From JBQTIY01 sp052387675 (GTDB lineage Bacteria; Planctomycetota; B15-G4): a DNA stretch of 64,000 bases. Of the stretch, positions 7,321 to 16,184 are shown piece after piece. Numbering within the stretch: the stretch's first letter is position 1; each line of letters begins with the position of its first letter. Both the position numbers and the translations under genes were made by a program. The notes under the pieces were generated by a model, which ran no database searches, was not told the origin of the DNA, and worked only from the letters and a program-made list of their open reading frames with translations. Where the stretch lies: NCBI GenBank assembly GCA_052387675.1, contig JBQTIY010000011.1, forward strand, positions 62,001-126,000, given 5' to 3'.

Positions 7321-10086
7321 TTAGGACAAGGCCTCAGGCCTCGGCCGCGGGATCAGCGCCAAGAGCAGCGCGAGCAGTCCCGCCACCACGGAGAGCCACA
7401 GCCCCCAGCGAAATGCGCCGGAATTCAAAGTGAAAACCAGCTCGTGGCGGCCCGGCCCGAGCGGGACGGCCTGCCAGGCGACATGACACGGCCAAGTGGC
7501 CTGGGGAGGCCCGCCGTTCACGGACACGAGCCAGCCGGGCCCCCGGTTCTCGGCCAGAACGAGCAGCGCCTCGCCTTCAATTTCGGCCTCGACACGAATC
7601 CGCGACCCGGCGTGCTCGAGCACACGGGCCGTACCACGGCCGCCGAGCGTCAGCGGCGGGGGATCCTCGAGCAGCGCCACCTCGCCTGGGTCCGCCGCAG
7701 CGAGCACCTCCGGATCATCGGCGGTGAGGTCCAAGGCGCGCCCCACAACGAAGGCCCGGCCCAGATTGGCGCGGTTCTCCCAGACACGCGTCTCGCTCTC
7801 ATGGACGAGCTGAAAGCCCGGCACATCGGAGAGATCGGTGGCCGTATCAGTCAGCACGTAGCGCACATCGAGGGCCTGGAAGCGCGGGCTGCCGTAGTCC
7901 ACGTTGGCCCGCGAGAACGAGTACGTGGCATAGGCGTCCATGTCCACGCGCACGTTGATCAGCCACTGATACGTGCGGTGGTAGCCCAGGTTGTCGTAGC
8001 TCAGCAGGTGGTCCACCCCGGCGGCGAACTGCGTGTCGGGCGGCAGAATCGTGCCCTCGGTGAAGATCCGGAAGGGCCCCGGCTGAGCTCGCAGAAAGTC
8101 CACGGTGGCTGTCGGCGGAAACAGGCGCTGCGCCGAGGAAGTGGGGTTGTAGTCCCAGCCAAAGCTCAGGACATCCGCCCCCGCCACGACGGCTCCCAGG
8201 ACAGCCACGCGAGCCGAGGGCCGCCAACAGAGCAGGGCCACCACGCCCAGCGCGGCGGCGATGGCGGCTAGGTCCCGCGGTGCGAGCTGGCGCGGACGGC
8301 GAATCGCCAGCGGCTGATCGGCCAGCACCTCGGTGCGCCCAGCGCGCTCGACCTCAATGCGCAGCCGATGCCGGCCCTCCTCGCTGCGCTGCGCTGCGAA
8401 GAGCACCTCGTGCGGACGCTCGGCCGTCGCCGCGGCGGCCCGCCCGCGATGCAAGACGCGGCCATCCACCATGACTCGCAATTCGTCGGCAGGGGCGGCC
8501 AGTTCGAAACGAATGGGGATGGTCTCCGCTCCGTCGTGGATCTCACCCGCGAGCGGGCTCAAGACGCCCGCGATGATCGGGCGATCGCCGTGCGGATCGA
8601 CCGGGACGCGCAGCGCAATCGCTGCGCCGCACACGATGAGCAGCAGTGTCATGGTGGAGCGCCGCACGGCCAGCAGCACGCCGCGCTTCACGCCGCTCAA
8701 GGCCAGCTCGTGCAGAATCATGGCGCCGCCGCAGGCCGCCAGAAAGGCCACGGGTCCCAGCAGCCGCGTCGGCGCCATCTGCTCCATGCCCGGCAGCAGC
8801 CTGACGAAGCCCTCGGCTCCGGGCAGATGAAAGGCGGCCCCCCACAGCAGCAGACTGCCCAGCGCGAAAAAGCGCAGAAAGCCGCCCCCCAGGCCCACGA
8901 TCGCACCCAGGGTCATGAGGATCGGCATGAGCGCGCCCACGTAGCCGGCGTTGAGGCCGGGGTAGTCCTGGGCGCCCACGAAGCTTCCGCCGCCGGTGGG
9001 CGAGCCGTAGAGGTCCGGAAGGAGCAGCACACCGGAGGAAAGCGCCATGCCCATGCGCCGCGCCATGACGAGCACGACGATTCCGGCGCACAGAGCCGCG
9101 GCGCGGCGCACGAAGCTGCGCTCGATGCTGGAGCGCAGCAGCGCAAAGGCCACCAGCGCGAAACACACGAAAACCACAGCCGTTCCGAGCGAGACCCCAC
9201 CCGCCGTGCGCTCCGCCTCGAGATCGCGCAGAAAGCGTCCGTGGCTAGCGAGCCCGTACTCCAGGAAGGGCAGCCACTGAATCGCCGAGAGCGCCGTGCC
9301 GAGCAGCACCGCCGCCAGCACCAGCGATCGGCCGTGCGGATCCCAGAGCCGCCAGAGGGCCCAAAGGCAGGCCACGACGCCTGAGACAAAGGCCGTCTCG
9401 GGATGCCCGCCGAAGATGAGCAGCGCAAAGCCCAGACTCAGCACGGCGACACGCCCGCGCGAGCGGTCTTCCACGAGACGCTCCACAGCCCAGAAGCAGA
9501 GGGGCAGGGCGAGCAGCGTGTGCGAAAGCGCGTACTGCAGCCACAGCACCTGATGGCCGCCGAAGCCGAAGGCCAGTCCGCCGGCCACGGCGGACCAGAA
9601 GCTCAGTCGCAGGCGCCGCAGGAAAAGGAAGGTGAATTGCGCCGACAGCGTCAGCACGAGCAGGGCCTGCAGCAGCGGCACCCATTCGATCTGCACGACC
9701 GCCGCCAGAAGCGTGAGCGGATGCAGCAAGGCGCTGGTCATGTTTCCGAGGAAGGGCTGCCCGCCGCCCCCGCGCGAAGTCCAGAGCGCGTCGGCCTCGC
9801 CGCGGTAGACCGCCGCCGCCTCCAGCAGATAGGGGTAGAAGATCCGCGGCTGGTCCCCGACGAAGCGGTTGTGCAGGGGCTCCGGCGGCAGAACCGCCGC
9901 CCAAGGCAGCGAACGCTGCAGGGACTCGCCCGAGATGAGCACTTGGCCGGGCCGCAGCCCATCGCGCAGCAACACCAGCGCGAGGCTGGCGAAGAGCACG
10001 AGCGCGCCGAGCGTGCTCCAACGTCTGGTTGAAAGGGCCAACGAGCCCCCGCTACGATCGATTGCCCGTCTTGCGGGCCTCGCCAT
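7321..10086 (-). CDS. YfhO-type multi-pass membrane protein (GT-C-like), copy 1
   Basis: A 921-residue polytopic protein with an N-terminal helix (LGALVLFASLALVLL), a first outer loop containing VGDQPRIFYPYL, at least ten further hydrophobic segments and a soluble C-terminal beta domain ending in one or two membrane helices. This is the layout of the YfhO family, lipid-carrier-dependent GT-C-like glycosyltransferases that decorate cell-surface polymers. The acidic residue after the first helix is the probable catalytic site. The C-terminal beta domain (RGPGWLVSVNGGPPQATW) recurs in the two other copies in this window. The start is uncertain: ATG at 10086 is used, while ATG at 10107 would overlap the divergent GT2 gene and TTG at 10041 would spare the GT2 promoter. 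Confidence 0.82.
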   Translation of the reverse strand: MARPARRAIDRSGGSLALSTRRWSTLGALVLFASLALVLLRDGLRPGQVLISGESLQRSLPWAAVLPPEPLHNRFVGDQPRIFYPYLLEAAAVYRGEADALWTSRGGGGQPFLGNMTSALLHPLTLLAAVVQIEWVPLLQALLVLTLSAQFTFLFLRRLRLSFWSAVAGGLAFGFGGHQVLWLQYALSHTLLALPLCFWAVERLVEDRSRGRVAVLSLGFALLIFGGHPETAFVSGVVACLWALWRLWDPHGRSLVLAAVLLGTALSAIQWLPFLEYGLASHGRFLRDLEAERTAGGVSLGTAVVFVCFALVAFALLRSSIERSFVRRAAALCAGIVVLVMARRMGMALSSGVLLLPDLYGSPTGGGSFVGAQDYPGLNAGYVGALMPILMTLGAIVGLGGGFLRFFALGSLLLWGAAFHLPGAEGFVRLLPGMEQMAPTRLLGPVAFLAACGGAMILHELALSGVKRGVLLAVRRSTMTLLLIVCGAAIALRVPVDPHGDRPIIAGVLSPLAGEIHDGAETIPIRFELAAPADELRVMVDGRVLHRGRAAAATAERPHEVLFAAQRSEEGRHRLRIEVERAGRTEVLADQPLAIRRPRQLAPRDLAAIAAALGVVALLCWRPSARVAVLGAVVAGADVLSFGWDYNPTSSAQRLFPPTATVDFLRAQPGPFRIFTEGTILPPDTQFAAGVDHLLSYDNLGYHRTYQWLINVRVDMDAYATYSFSRANVDYGSPRFQALDVRYVLTDTATDLSDVPGFQLVHESETRVWENRANLGRAFVVGRALDLTADDPEVLAAADPGEVALLEDPPPLTLGGRGTARVLEHAGSRIRVEAEIEGEALLVLAENRGPGWLVSVNGGPPQATWPCHVAWQAVPLGPGRHELVFTLNSGAFRWGLWLSVVAGLLALLLALIPRPRPEALS
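10029..10058 (+). promoter_or_regulatory. Probable sigma-70-type promoter for the GT2 gene at 10106
   Basis: TTGAAA (10029-10034), an 18-base spacer and TACGAT (10053-10058) lie 48 bases before the ATG. The element sits inside the 5' end of the divergent YfhO-type gene as annotated, which is one reason that gene might really start lower, at the TTG at 10041. Confidence 0.5.
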
Positions 10087-10105
10087 CAGGAACAGCCAGC
10101 CCGGC

Positions 10106-10819
10106 ATGATAAGTGTCGTCATCCCGGTCTACAACGAGGCGGGTTGCCTGCGGCCGCACGTGGCCCAGTTGGAGGGCCTGCTCACGGAGCTGTCCGGGGA
10201 CAGTTGGGAGATCGTGCTGGTCAATGACGGCAGCACCGACGGCACGGCAGCCGAGATCGCCGGCTTGGTTCAGTCGCCGCGCATCCAGGGGCTGACCCAC
10301 GCGCTGAATCGCGGCAAGGGCGCCGCCGTCCGCACCGGCATCCTGGCCACCACCGGCGACGAAGTGCTTTTCTGCGACGCCGACATGTCGACGCCGCCGG
10401 AGACCCTGCGCGTCTTCATCGAGGCGCTGAGGGAGGGCGCCGACATCGTGGTGGGCAACCGCAAGAGCCCCGCCGCGCGGATCGAGCGCTGGCAGCCGCC
10501 CCTGCGCACCTGGCTGGGCCTGGGCTTCACCCGGCTCGCCAACTTCACCACCGGCCTCTCCATCAGCGACTACACCTGCGGCTTCAAGCTTTTTCGCGGT
10601 CCGGCCGCGCGGCGGCTCTTCGCGGCGGCCGCTTCCGAGCGCTGGTGTTTCGATGTGGAAGTGCTGGCCCTGGCGGCGCGCGAAGGCCTCGTGGTGCGCG
10701 AGATTCCCGTGGTCTGGCGGCATGTGGCGGACACGCGGGTGCGCGTGGGGCTCGATGTGCTGCGCTCCCTCCGGGAATTGCTGTCGATCCGCCGCCGGCT
10801 CAGCCGATCCAAACGCTAG
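10106..10819 (+). CDS. Family 2 glycosyltransferase, polyprenyl-phosphate sugar synthase type
   Basis: A 237-residue GT-A enzyme of the dolichyl-phosphate glucosyl/mannosyltransferase group. It opens MISVVIPVYNEAG, with nucleotide-binding LVNDGSTDGT near 38-47, RGKGAAVRTGIL, the metal-binding DADMSTPP near 94-101, and the group-specific DYTCGFKLFRG and ERWCFDVEVLALA blocks. Members transfer one sugar from a nucleotide donor to polyprenyl phosphate at the cytoplasmic membrane face. No membrane segment is present. It is transcribed away from a YfhO-type protein: a pairing of GT2 loader and GT-C transferase like the CsbB/YfhO system of Bacillus. It heads a run of five same-strand genes. Confidence 0.88.
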   Translation: MISVVIPVYNEAGCLRPHVAQLEGLLTELSGDSWEIVLVNDGSTDGTAAEIAGLVQSPRIQGLTHALNRGKGAAVRTGILATTGDEVLFCDADMSTPPETLRVFIEALREGADIVVGNRKSPAARIERWQPPLRTWLGLGFTRLANFTTGLSISDYTCGFKLFRGPAARRLFAAAASERWCFDVEVLALAAREGLVVREIPVVWRHVADTRVRVGLDVLRSLRELLSIRRRLSRSKR

Positions 10820-10822
10820 AAT
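10817..10822 (+). promoter_or_regulatory. Possible -10 element before the FAD oxidoreductase
   Basis: TAGAAT, followed by CC, overlaps the stop codon of the GT2 gene 36 bases before the next ATG. It matches the TACAATC-like elements found before several other genes here, but no clear -35 box is visible. Confidence 0.3.
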
Positions 10823-10858
10823 CCCTGCCCCTCACCGGCTCCCCCCGCTCCGCCACCG

Positions 10859-12274
10859 ATGAACGACAGCCCACGCAGTGTCACGATCCTGGGCGGAGGC
10901 CTTGCGGGACTCTCCGCGGCCCAGAAATTTACCGAGCGCGGCTGGAAGGTCACCGTCCTCGAGCAGGAGCCCAAGGTGGGCGGTCTGGCCTCGTCCTTCG
11001 TCGAGGAGGGCTACACCTTCGACCAGGGGCCGCACCGTCTCTACAGCTCGCTCCAGGAGCTGAACGAGCACTTCAAGCTGGTGCTCGACGGCAACTTCGA
11101 CTACCGCGACCGGCTCTCGCGCATCTACATGCGCCGCAAGTTCTTCGACTACCCGCTCAAGGCGGGCAATGTGCTCAAGAGTTTGCCGCCCTGGCTGCTG
11201 GTGCGCTCCTTCGTGGACTACCTCGCGGTGCGCCTGCGCAATGCCGTGCGCCCGATCCCCGACAACAACTTCGAGAATTGGGTCATCAAGCGTTTCGGGC
11301 GCACGCTCTACGACCTTTTCTTCGGCACCTACACGCGCAAGGCCTGGGGCATCCCGTGTACCCAGATCTCGGCCGACTGGGCCAGCCAGCGCATCTCGCT
11401 GCTTTCGCTGTGGGACACCGTCAAGAAGACGCTCTTCCGCCCGCGCAACGTGCCGCGCACCTATGTCTCGCTCTTCCTGTACCCCAAGACAGGCGGCATC
11501 GGCGAACTCTCCTTCGGCTACCAGCGGCTCATCGAGCGGGATGGCGGCCAGGTCATCACCGGAGCCCGCGTGCAACGCCTGGAGACCGACGGCCGGCGCA
11601 TCACCGGCGTGCTCTACACGCGCGACGGCCGCGAGCAGGTGGCCCGCTCGGACCTGTACATCAGCACGATTCCGCTCACGCTCCTGGTGCCGATGCTCGG
11701 CCCACAGGTGCCGGCCGAAGTCACCGCGGCCTGCCGCGGCCTCAAGCACAAGGGCATCGTCTGCATCTACCTCAAGCTGGACCGCCCGCAGCTCACGCCT
11801 GACCACTGGATCTACATTCCCGAAGAGCACATCGCGGTGCACCGCATCAGCGAGTTCACCAACTTCAGCCGCGACTGCGCGCCGCCCGGCAAGACCATGG
11901 TCTGCGCGGAGATCACGGCCAGCATCGGCGACAAGCACTGGTCCATGGCCGACGCCGACCTCATCAAGCTCGCCGCTTCCAACCTCGTCACACTGGGACT
12001 GCTCAAACCCGATGAGGTCATGGACGGCGGCTTCGTCCGGCGCGTGGACTACGCCTACCCGATCTACGACCTGACCTACCGCGGGCACGTGAACGTGCTC
12101 ATGGGCTGGCTGCGCGGCTTCGAGAACATGATCTCCACCGGCCGCCAGGGTCTGTTCCGCTACGGCAACATGGACCACTCCATCGCCATGGGCCATGCCG
12201 TCGCCCGGCGCACCCTGGAGAAGAGCGGTATCGATCACTCCGAAGTGGCCGCCGGAGACGAGTACTTCGGGTGA
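10859..12274 (+). CDS. FAD-dependent amine-oxidase-fold oxidoreductase
   Basis: A 471-residue flavoprotein. The N-terminal dinucleotide-binding motif ILGGGLAGLSAA spans 10-21, the ribose-binding acid is in LEQE, followed by KVGGLASS and DQGPHRLYS, as in protoporphyrinogen-oxidase-like, desaturase-like and UDP-galactopyranose-mutase-like FAD enzymes. A central block IKRFGRTLYDLFFGTYTRK and the C-terminal VLMGWLRGFENMISTGRQGL belong to the FAD/NAD(P) oxidoreductases found in surface-polysaccharide clusters. The substrate is probably a lipid-linked or nucleotide-activated sugar, inferred from the flanking glycosyltransferase and methyltransferases. Its stop overlaps the next gene's GTG start (GTGA). 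Confidence 0.82.
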   Translation: MNDSPRSVTILGGGLAGLSAAQKFTERGWKVTVLEQEPKVGGLASSFVEEGYTFDQGPHRLYSSLQELNEHFKLVLDGNFDYRDRLSRIYMRRKFFDYPLKAGNVLKSLPPWLLVRSFVDYLAVRLRNAVRPIPDNNFENWVIKRFGRTLYDLFFGTYTRKAWGIPCTQISADWASQRISLLSLWDTVKKTLFRPRNVPRTYVSLFLYPKTGGIGELSFGYQRLIERDGGQVITGARVQRLETDGRRITGVLYTRDGREQVARSDLYISTIPLTLLVPMLGPQVPAEVTAACRGLKHKGIVCIYLKLDRPQLTPDHWIYIPEEHIAVHRISEFTNFSRDCAPPGKTMVCAEITASIGDKHWSMADADLIKLAASNLVTLGLLKPDEVMDGGFVRRVDYAYPIYDLTYRGHVNVLMGWLRGFENMISTGRQGLFRYGNMDHSIAMGHAVARRTLEKSGIDHSEVAAGDEYFG

Positions 12275-13167
12275 GCGCCGGCCCGGGCGATGGCCTGCGC
12301 GAGATGCCGTGCCTGTTCTGCGGCGGCCATGACGAGCGCCTGCGCTTCCGCGACGGCCCCTTCCGCGTCGTGGAGTGCCGGCGCTGCGGCCTGGTCTACG
12401 TGAACCCGCGCCTTTCGCCTGAGCGCCTGCACCAGATGTACCAGGAGGAGTACTGGCAGAGTGAGCGCGCCAGCAGCTTCGGCTACTCCGCCTATCTCGC
12501 CGATGCGCCGCTCTATTTGCGCACTTACCGGCTTCGCAGCCGCATCATCCGCCGGCAACGGCCGACGCCGGGAAGCGTGCTCGACGTGGGCTGCGCCGCC
12601 GGCTTTTTCCTGGCGGTCATGGCCGAGCAGGGCTGGCAAACCACCGGCATCGAACTCTCCGAGCCGATGGTGAGCTATGCACGCGACACCCTCCATTTGC
12701 CCGATGTGCGCCAGGGCGACCTGCTCTCGGTGGCCCTGCCGCCGGCCCATTTCGACTTGATCACACTCTGGGACGTGGTTGAGCATCTCGAAGATCCCCT
12801 CGCGCATTTGCGCGCGGCCGCGCGAGCGCTCAAGCCGGACGGCTTGCTGCTGCTGGAAACGCAGAATGTGAGCTCGCTCTTCGCGCGCCTGCTCGGGCGC
12901 CGCTGGCAGCACTACAAACACGAAGAGCACCTCTACCACTTCGCTCCGGCCAGCCTCGAGCGCTTGCTGGAGCAGACCGGCTTCCGCAGCACGAGCCGCA
13001 CCTCGCGCTACGGCGGTAAGTACGTGTCCATGGCCTTCATTGCCGAACGCGCCGGCCGCCTGCACCCCTGGCTCTCGCATTTCCTCGCGCCCCTGCGCGC
13101 GATCGGCCGGCGCAGCCTCTATCTGAACTTCCACGACGAGATGATCTTGTGCGCGAGGAAGCGCTGA
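12271..13167 (+). CDS. Class I SAM-dependent methyltransferase with N-terminal zinc ribbon
   Basis: A 298-residue methyltransferase. Four cysteines, C14-x2-C17 and C36-x2-C39 (in PCLFCGG and ECRRCGLVYVNPR), form a zinc ribbon like that of sugar-modifying and surface-glycan methyltransferases. The Rossmann SAM site follows: motif I VLDVGCAAGFFL near 103-114, then LWDVVEHLEDP and LKPDGLLLLETQN. The start is a GTG overlapping the previous stop. The next gene encodes a second methyltransferase three bases on, so the two may act in sequence on the same glycan or lipid. Confidence 0.87.
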   Translation: MSAGPGDGLREMPCLFCGGHDERLRFRDGPFRVVECRRCGLVYVNPRLSPERLHQMYQEEYWQSERASSFGYSAYLADAPLYLRTYRLRSRIIRRQRPTPGSVLDVGCAAGFFLAVMAEQGWQTTGIELSEPMVSYARDTLHLPDVRQGDLLSVALPPAHFDLITLWDVVEHLEDPLAHLRAAARALKPDGLLLLETQNVSSLFARLLGRRWQHYKHEEHLYHFAPASLERLLEQTGFRSTSRTSRYGGKYVSMAFIAERAGRLHPWLSHFLAPLRAIGRRSLYLNFHDEMILCARKR

Positions 13168-13170
13168 GCC

Positions 13171-13989
13171 GTGGAGCGCGCGGCCTTCCAGCAGTTCACC
13201 GACCTTGAGGACCGGCACTGGTGGTTCATCGCGCGCCGGCGCCTTTACCCGGCCCTGCTCCGCGATGTCTTGGTGCGTGACAACGTGTTGCCGCGCAGCG
13301 CCTCGCCCAAGCCGGGAGCGGCACCGCCAGCGAGCCGGCCCGCGGCTCTCGCCATTGCCGACGTGGGCTGCGGCGTGGGCGGTTTCCTGGAGCCCCTCCA
13401 GAGCTTGGGCCACGTGCTGGGCCTGGAACTCGACGAAGCAAGCATCGCGCACTGCCGTACGCGCGGCTTCTCACGCACCGCCGTGGCCGGCAGCACGGCC
13501 CTGCCACTCCGCGCGGCCAGCCAGGACCTGCTCTGCTTCTGGGACGTCCTCGAACACACGCCCGACGACCGCGCCGTCCTGTCCGAGGCCTTGCGCTGCC
13601 TCAAGCCGGGCGGCCATCTGGCGCTCTCTGTGCCGGCCTACGCCTTCCTCTACGCGAACAACGACCGCATCGCGCATCACGAGCGGCGCTACACGCGCGG
13701 CGATCTCGTGGCCAAGCTGCGCGCGGCAGGCTTCGAAGTCCGCAAGGCCACCTACGTGAATGTGCTCTTGAGCCTGGTGATCATCCCGGCGGTGCTGCTG
13801 ATCAAGCTCAAGGAGCGCCTGCTGCCGCAGCCCGGTGACCAGACCACGAATCTCGACTGGCCCGTGCCGCGGCCGGTCCACACGCTCTTGGCGGGGCTCT
13901 TCAGCGGCGAGCGCCACGTGCTGCGCCGGATCAGCGCCCCCTTCGGACACTCGCTCTTCATCGTGGCGCGGCGCCCGCGCGCGCTATGA
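13171..13989 (+). CDS. Class I SAM-dependent methyltransferase
   Basis: A 272-residue methyltransferase with an N-terminal DLEDRHWWFIARRR block shared by a subgroup found in glycan clusters, motif I IADVGCGVGGFLEPL near 62-76, WDVLEHTPDDRAVL and LKPGGHLALSVPA. A hydrophobic stretch near 194-206 (LLSLVIIPAVLLI) may attach it to the membrane. It starts at GTG three bases after the previous stop and overlaps the next gene by ATGA. Confidence 0.86.
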   Translation: MERAAFQQFTDLEDRHWWFIARRRLYPALLRDVLVRDNVLPRSASPKPGAAPPASRPAALAIADVGCGVGGFLEPLQSLGHVLGLELDEASIAHCRTRGFSRTAVAGSTALPLRAASQDLLCFWDVLEHTPDDRAVLSEALRCLKPGGHLALSVPAYAFLYANNDRIAHHERRYTRGDLVAKLRAAGFEVRKATYVNVLLSLVIIPAVLLIKLKERLLPQPGDQTTNLDWPVPRPVHTLLAGLFSGERHVLRRISAPFGHSLFIVARRPRAL

Positions 13990-14795
13990 GCCGGCTGCTG
14001 CTGGCTCTGGCCTTCGCGGTGCTGGCCGTCGCCGGCCTGCCGCCGCGGGACACGCCGGCTGTGCACGCCCGGGCCGATGCACTGGAACTCCTGCTGCCTG
14101 GACTCATGGCGCGCGGCGGCTCACCGCTCGATACGAGCCTGAATGTGCAGCGGCCGCCAAGCGACGACAGCCTGCCGGCTCTCGCCCTCGCGCCCGAGCT
14201 TCCGGCCGGCGCGCGCGCGCCCGGCGTCTTTCCCGGCTATGCACCGCTGCTCCTGGCGCTGCTCACGCTGCTGGCCCTCCCCGGTCGCACGGCTTGGTGG
14301 CTGCGCGCCCTGGCCTTGCCCGTGCTGCTCCTGCCCTGGCTCTGGACACCTTGGCCCAGCGGGGCTGCGAGCCTCGTGCTGCGCGTGGCCACGGCCGCCC
14401 TCATCGCCGCCGCGGCCACCACGGCGGCGCTCACGCTCCTCGGGAAGCCGCCTCGCGGCCAGAGCGTCGGCCCTGAGATCGGCCTCGGTGTCGTCGCGGT
14501 GGTCCTCGCGGCCCTGCTCGCCGGCATGGCGCTCACGGCCGGCTCGGCGACAGACCGAGAAGCCCTCAGCTTTCTGCTTGAGCGTCTGCCGGCCGCCGCG
14601 GCACAGGCTCGGCCGCCCGAGACGCTGGCCTTCGATGCCGCGCACTTGCGCAGCGTGCTCGACCGCGGCGCCGTAGCAGCGTTTGTCGGCATGACCGCAC
14701 TGCTCATTCATCTCAAGAGTCGGCGCGGCTGGACACTCGCCCTGCTGCTCGTGGTGAGCCTCGCCGACGTGCTTTCCGTGCGGCGCTTTTTCTAG
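13986..14795 (+). CDS. Membrane protein of unknown function
   Basis: A 269-residue hydrophobic protein not matched to a family. It has an N-terminal signal-anchor-like helix (LLLALAFAVLAVAGLPP), a periplasmic-looking segment rich in Pro and Ala to about residue 80, then at least five hydrophobic segments between 82 and 262. It has no recognisable catalytic motif. The start overlaps the methyltransferase stop (ATGA), so it is translated with it and is likely part of the same glycan pathway. Leu/Ala-rich composition makes remote homology hard to judge by eye. Confidence 0.65.
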   Translation: MSRLLLALAFAVLAVAGLPPRDTPAVHARADALELLLPGLMARGGSPLDTSLNVQRPPSDDSLPALALAPELPAGARAPGVFPGYAPLLLALLTLLALPGRTAWWLRALALPVLLLPWLWTPWPSGAASLVLRVATAALIAAAATTAALTLLGKPPRGQSVGPEIGLGVVAVVLAALLAGMALTAGSATDREALSFLLERLPAAAAQARPPETLAFDAAHLRSVLDRGAVAAFVGMTALLIHLKSRRGWTLALLLVVSLADVLSVRRFF

Positions 14796-14837
14796 GCAGC
14801 GCGCCCGCTCGCACCACTCTGGGTGCGCAACTCGCTC

Positions 14838-15485
14838 TCAGCCGCCGTGAGCTGCGGCGGCGCGAAGGCGGCTCTCGGCGAGGAGCAGCGCGCCGGCGCT
14901 CCACAGCAGCGCCTTGAGCGAGCCGAAGAGTCCGCTCATCACGCCGAGTTGCGGCAGCCAGGCGACGAGCAGGGACTCGCCCGACACTGACTCACCCAGC
15001 CAGGGGCGCAGCGCGCCGGCCACGAGCAGGAGCCAGAGGGCGGTCACGAGCAGGCCGCGCTCGAGGAAAGCTCCCAGGCAAAGCGCCGCCGCGCAGAGCA
15101 CGAGCAGGTCGAGCAGGAGCGACAGCGGCGACGCCGGCCAGCCTCCCGCAGCCAGGCTGGCCAAGCCGGCCGCCGGCAGCGTCGCCAGGAGCAGTCCCAG
15201 GCAGCGCTGCGGGAGCGCAAAGCCGCCGCCGCGCGCCCGGCGCAGCGCCAGCAGCCCGCCGCGCGCCTCCCCCAGCACTTGCAGAGGCTCGGCCAGCGAG
15301 AGGGTGAGCAGCGCGGCAAAGAGCGCGCTCGCCAAGCGGACTTCCCCCGCCAGCCGCTCACCGGCTCCGAGCGTGCCCTCGGCGAGCAGCGCCGCCAGCC
15401 AGGCCAGGGCCATGGTCGCCAGGCACACGATGAGCGCTGCGGGGGTCGCGAGCGTCCGGCGCAGGGTGTTCAGCACAGGCTGCAC
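14838..15485 (-). CDS. Leu/Ala-rich multi-pass membrane protein of unknown function
   Basis: A 215-residue protein with about six hydrophobic helices and few charged residues, starting at GTG. The arrangement resembles an ABC-2-type transporter permease but no signature or neighbouring ATPase supports it. It follows the signal peptidase gene by 51 bases on the same strand. The first helix region (LATPAALIVCLATMALAWLA) is a plausible membrane anchor. Confidence 0.55.
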   Translation of the reverse strand: MQPVLNTLRRTLATPAALIVCLATMALAWLAALLAEGTLGAGERLAGEVRLASALFAALLTLSLAEPLQVLGEARGGLLALRRARGGGFALPQRCLGLLLATLPAAGLASLAAGGWPASPLSLLLDLLVLCAAALCLGAFLERGLLVTALWLLLVAGALRPWLGESVSGESLLVAWLPQLGVMSGLFGSLKALLWSAGALLLAESRLRAAAAHGG

Positions 15486-15536
15486 CGCGGCATGGTCGCT
15501 TCGGCCCGGGCGCAGGACAAGCCGCCCTTCAGCGAT

Positions 15537-16070
15537 TCACGGCTCGGTGCGCGCCAGCGTCTGCATGCGCGTGATGCCGCCGCCGCACAGGCGCAGCAGC
15601 ACGCGCCCGCGAATCTGCTCGCTGTGCACCGGCCCAAAATCGCGGCTGTCGATGGAGACGCGGCGGTTGTCACCCAGGACAAAGAACTCGTCGCCGGCGA
15701 GCTGCACGGCGGCCACATCGTCGCGGGCCAGGAACTCGTCCGGGATGGCTTCGGCCACGACGCGTCCGTTGCGGATCACCCGCCCGTCCTCCATGGCGAT
15801 CAGGTCGCCCGGCAGCCCCACGAGGCGCTTGACCAGCACTTCGCCGGCCACATCCACAACCACCGTGTCGCCCGGCTCGGCCTGAGCGAGCAGCCAGGGC
15901 CGATCACAGACCAGGATCCGGTCGCCGTCTTCCAGGGCGCGCCGCATCGAGTTGCCCTTCACGAGATAGGTCGTGAACAGCGTCGCCCGCGCCGCCAGGG
16001 TGAGCCCCGCCGCGGCGAGCAGCACCCACACAATCCGGCGCCGGCCCTCGGGCGAACGCAGACCGTTCAT
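15537..16070 (-). CDS. lepB: Signal peptidase I
   Basis: The membrane protease that removes Sec and Tat signal peptides from exported proteins. The 177-residue product has one N-terminal membrane helix (12-34), the catalytic serine at 41 in KGNSM, the general-base lysine at 82 in VKRLVGLPGD, and box E GDNRRVSIDSRDFGPV. It is a short form with a single anchor. It is surrounded by glycan genes rather than by other secretion genes, so it may be one of several paralogues, perhaps dedicated to local surface proteins. Confidence 0.93.
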   Translation of the reverse strand: MNGLRSPEGRRRIVWVLLAAAGLTLAARATLFTTYLVKGNSMRRALEDGDRILVCDRPWLLAQAEPGDTVVVDVAGEVLVKRLVGLPGDLIAMEDGRVIRNGRVVAEAIPDEFLARDDVAAVQLAGDEFFVLGDNRRVSIDSRDFGPVHSEQIRGRVLLRLCGGGITRMQTLARTEP

Positions 16071-16184
16071 GGCGGGCCACTCGATGGGTTCACAGGACCT
16101 CCAGACTCCAAGCCGTCATCGACGCCAGGCGGCCGCCGCGTTGAGGTCCTTTGAACCGCCCCGGCCAGCGCGCACACTGGGGCC

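Noticed and set aside
10832..12238. A 468-codon minus-strand frame opposite the FAD oxidoreductase
   Set aside because: Mirror frame of a conserved gene; composition typical of antisense translation and no motif.
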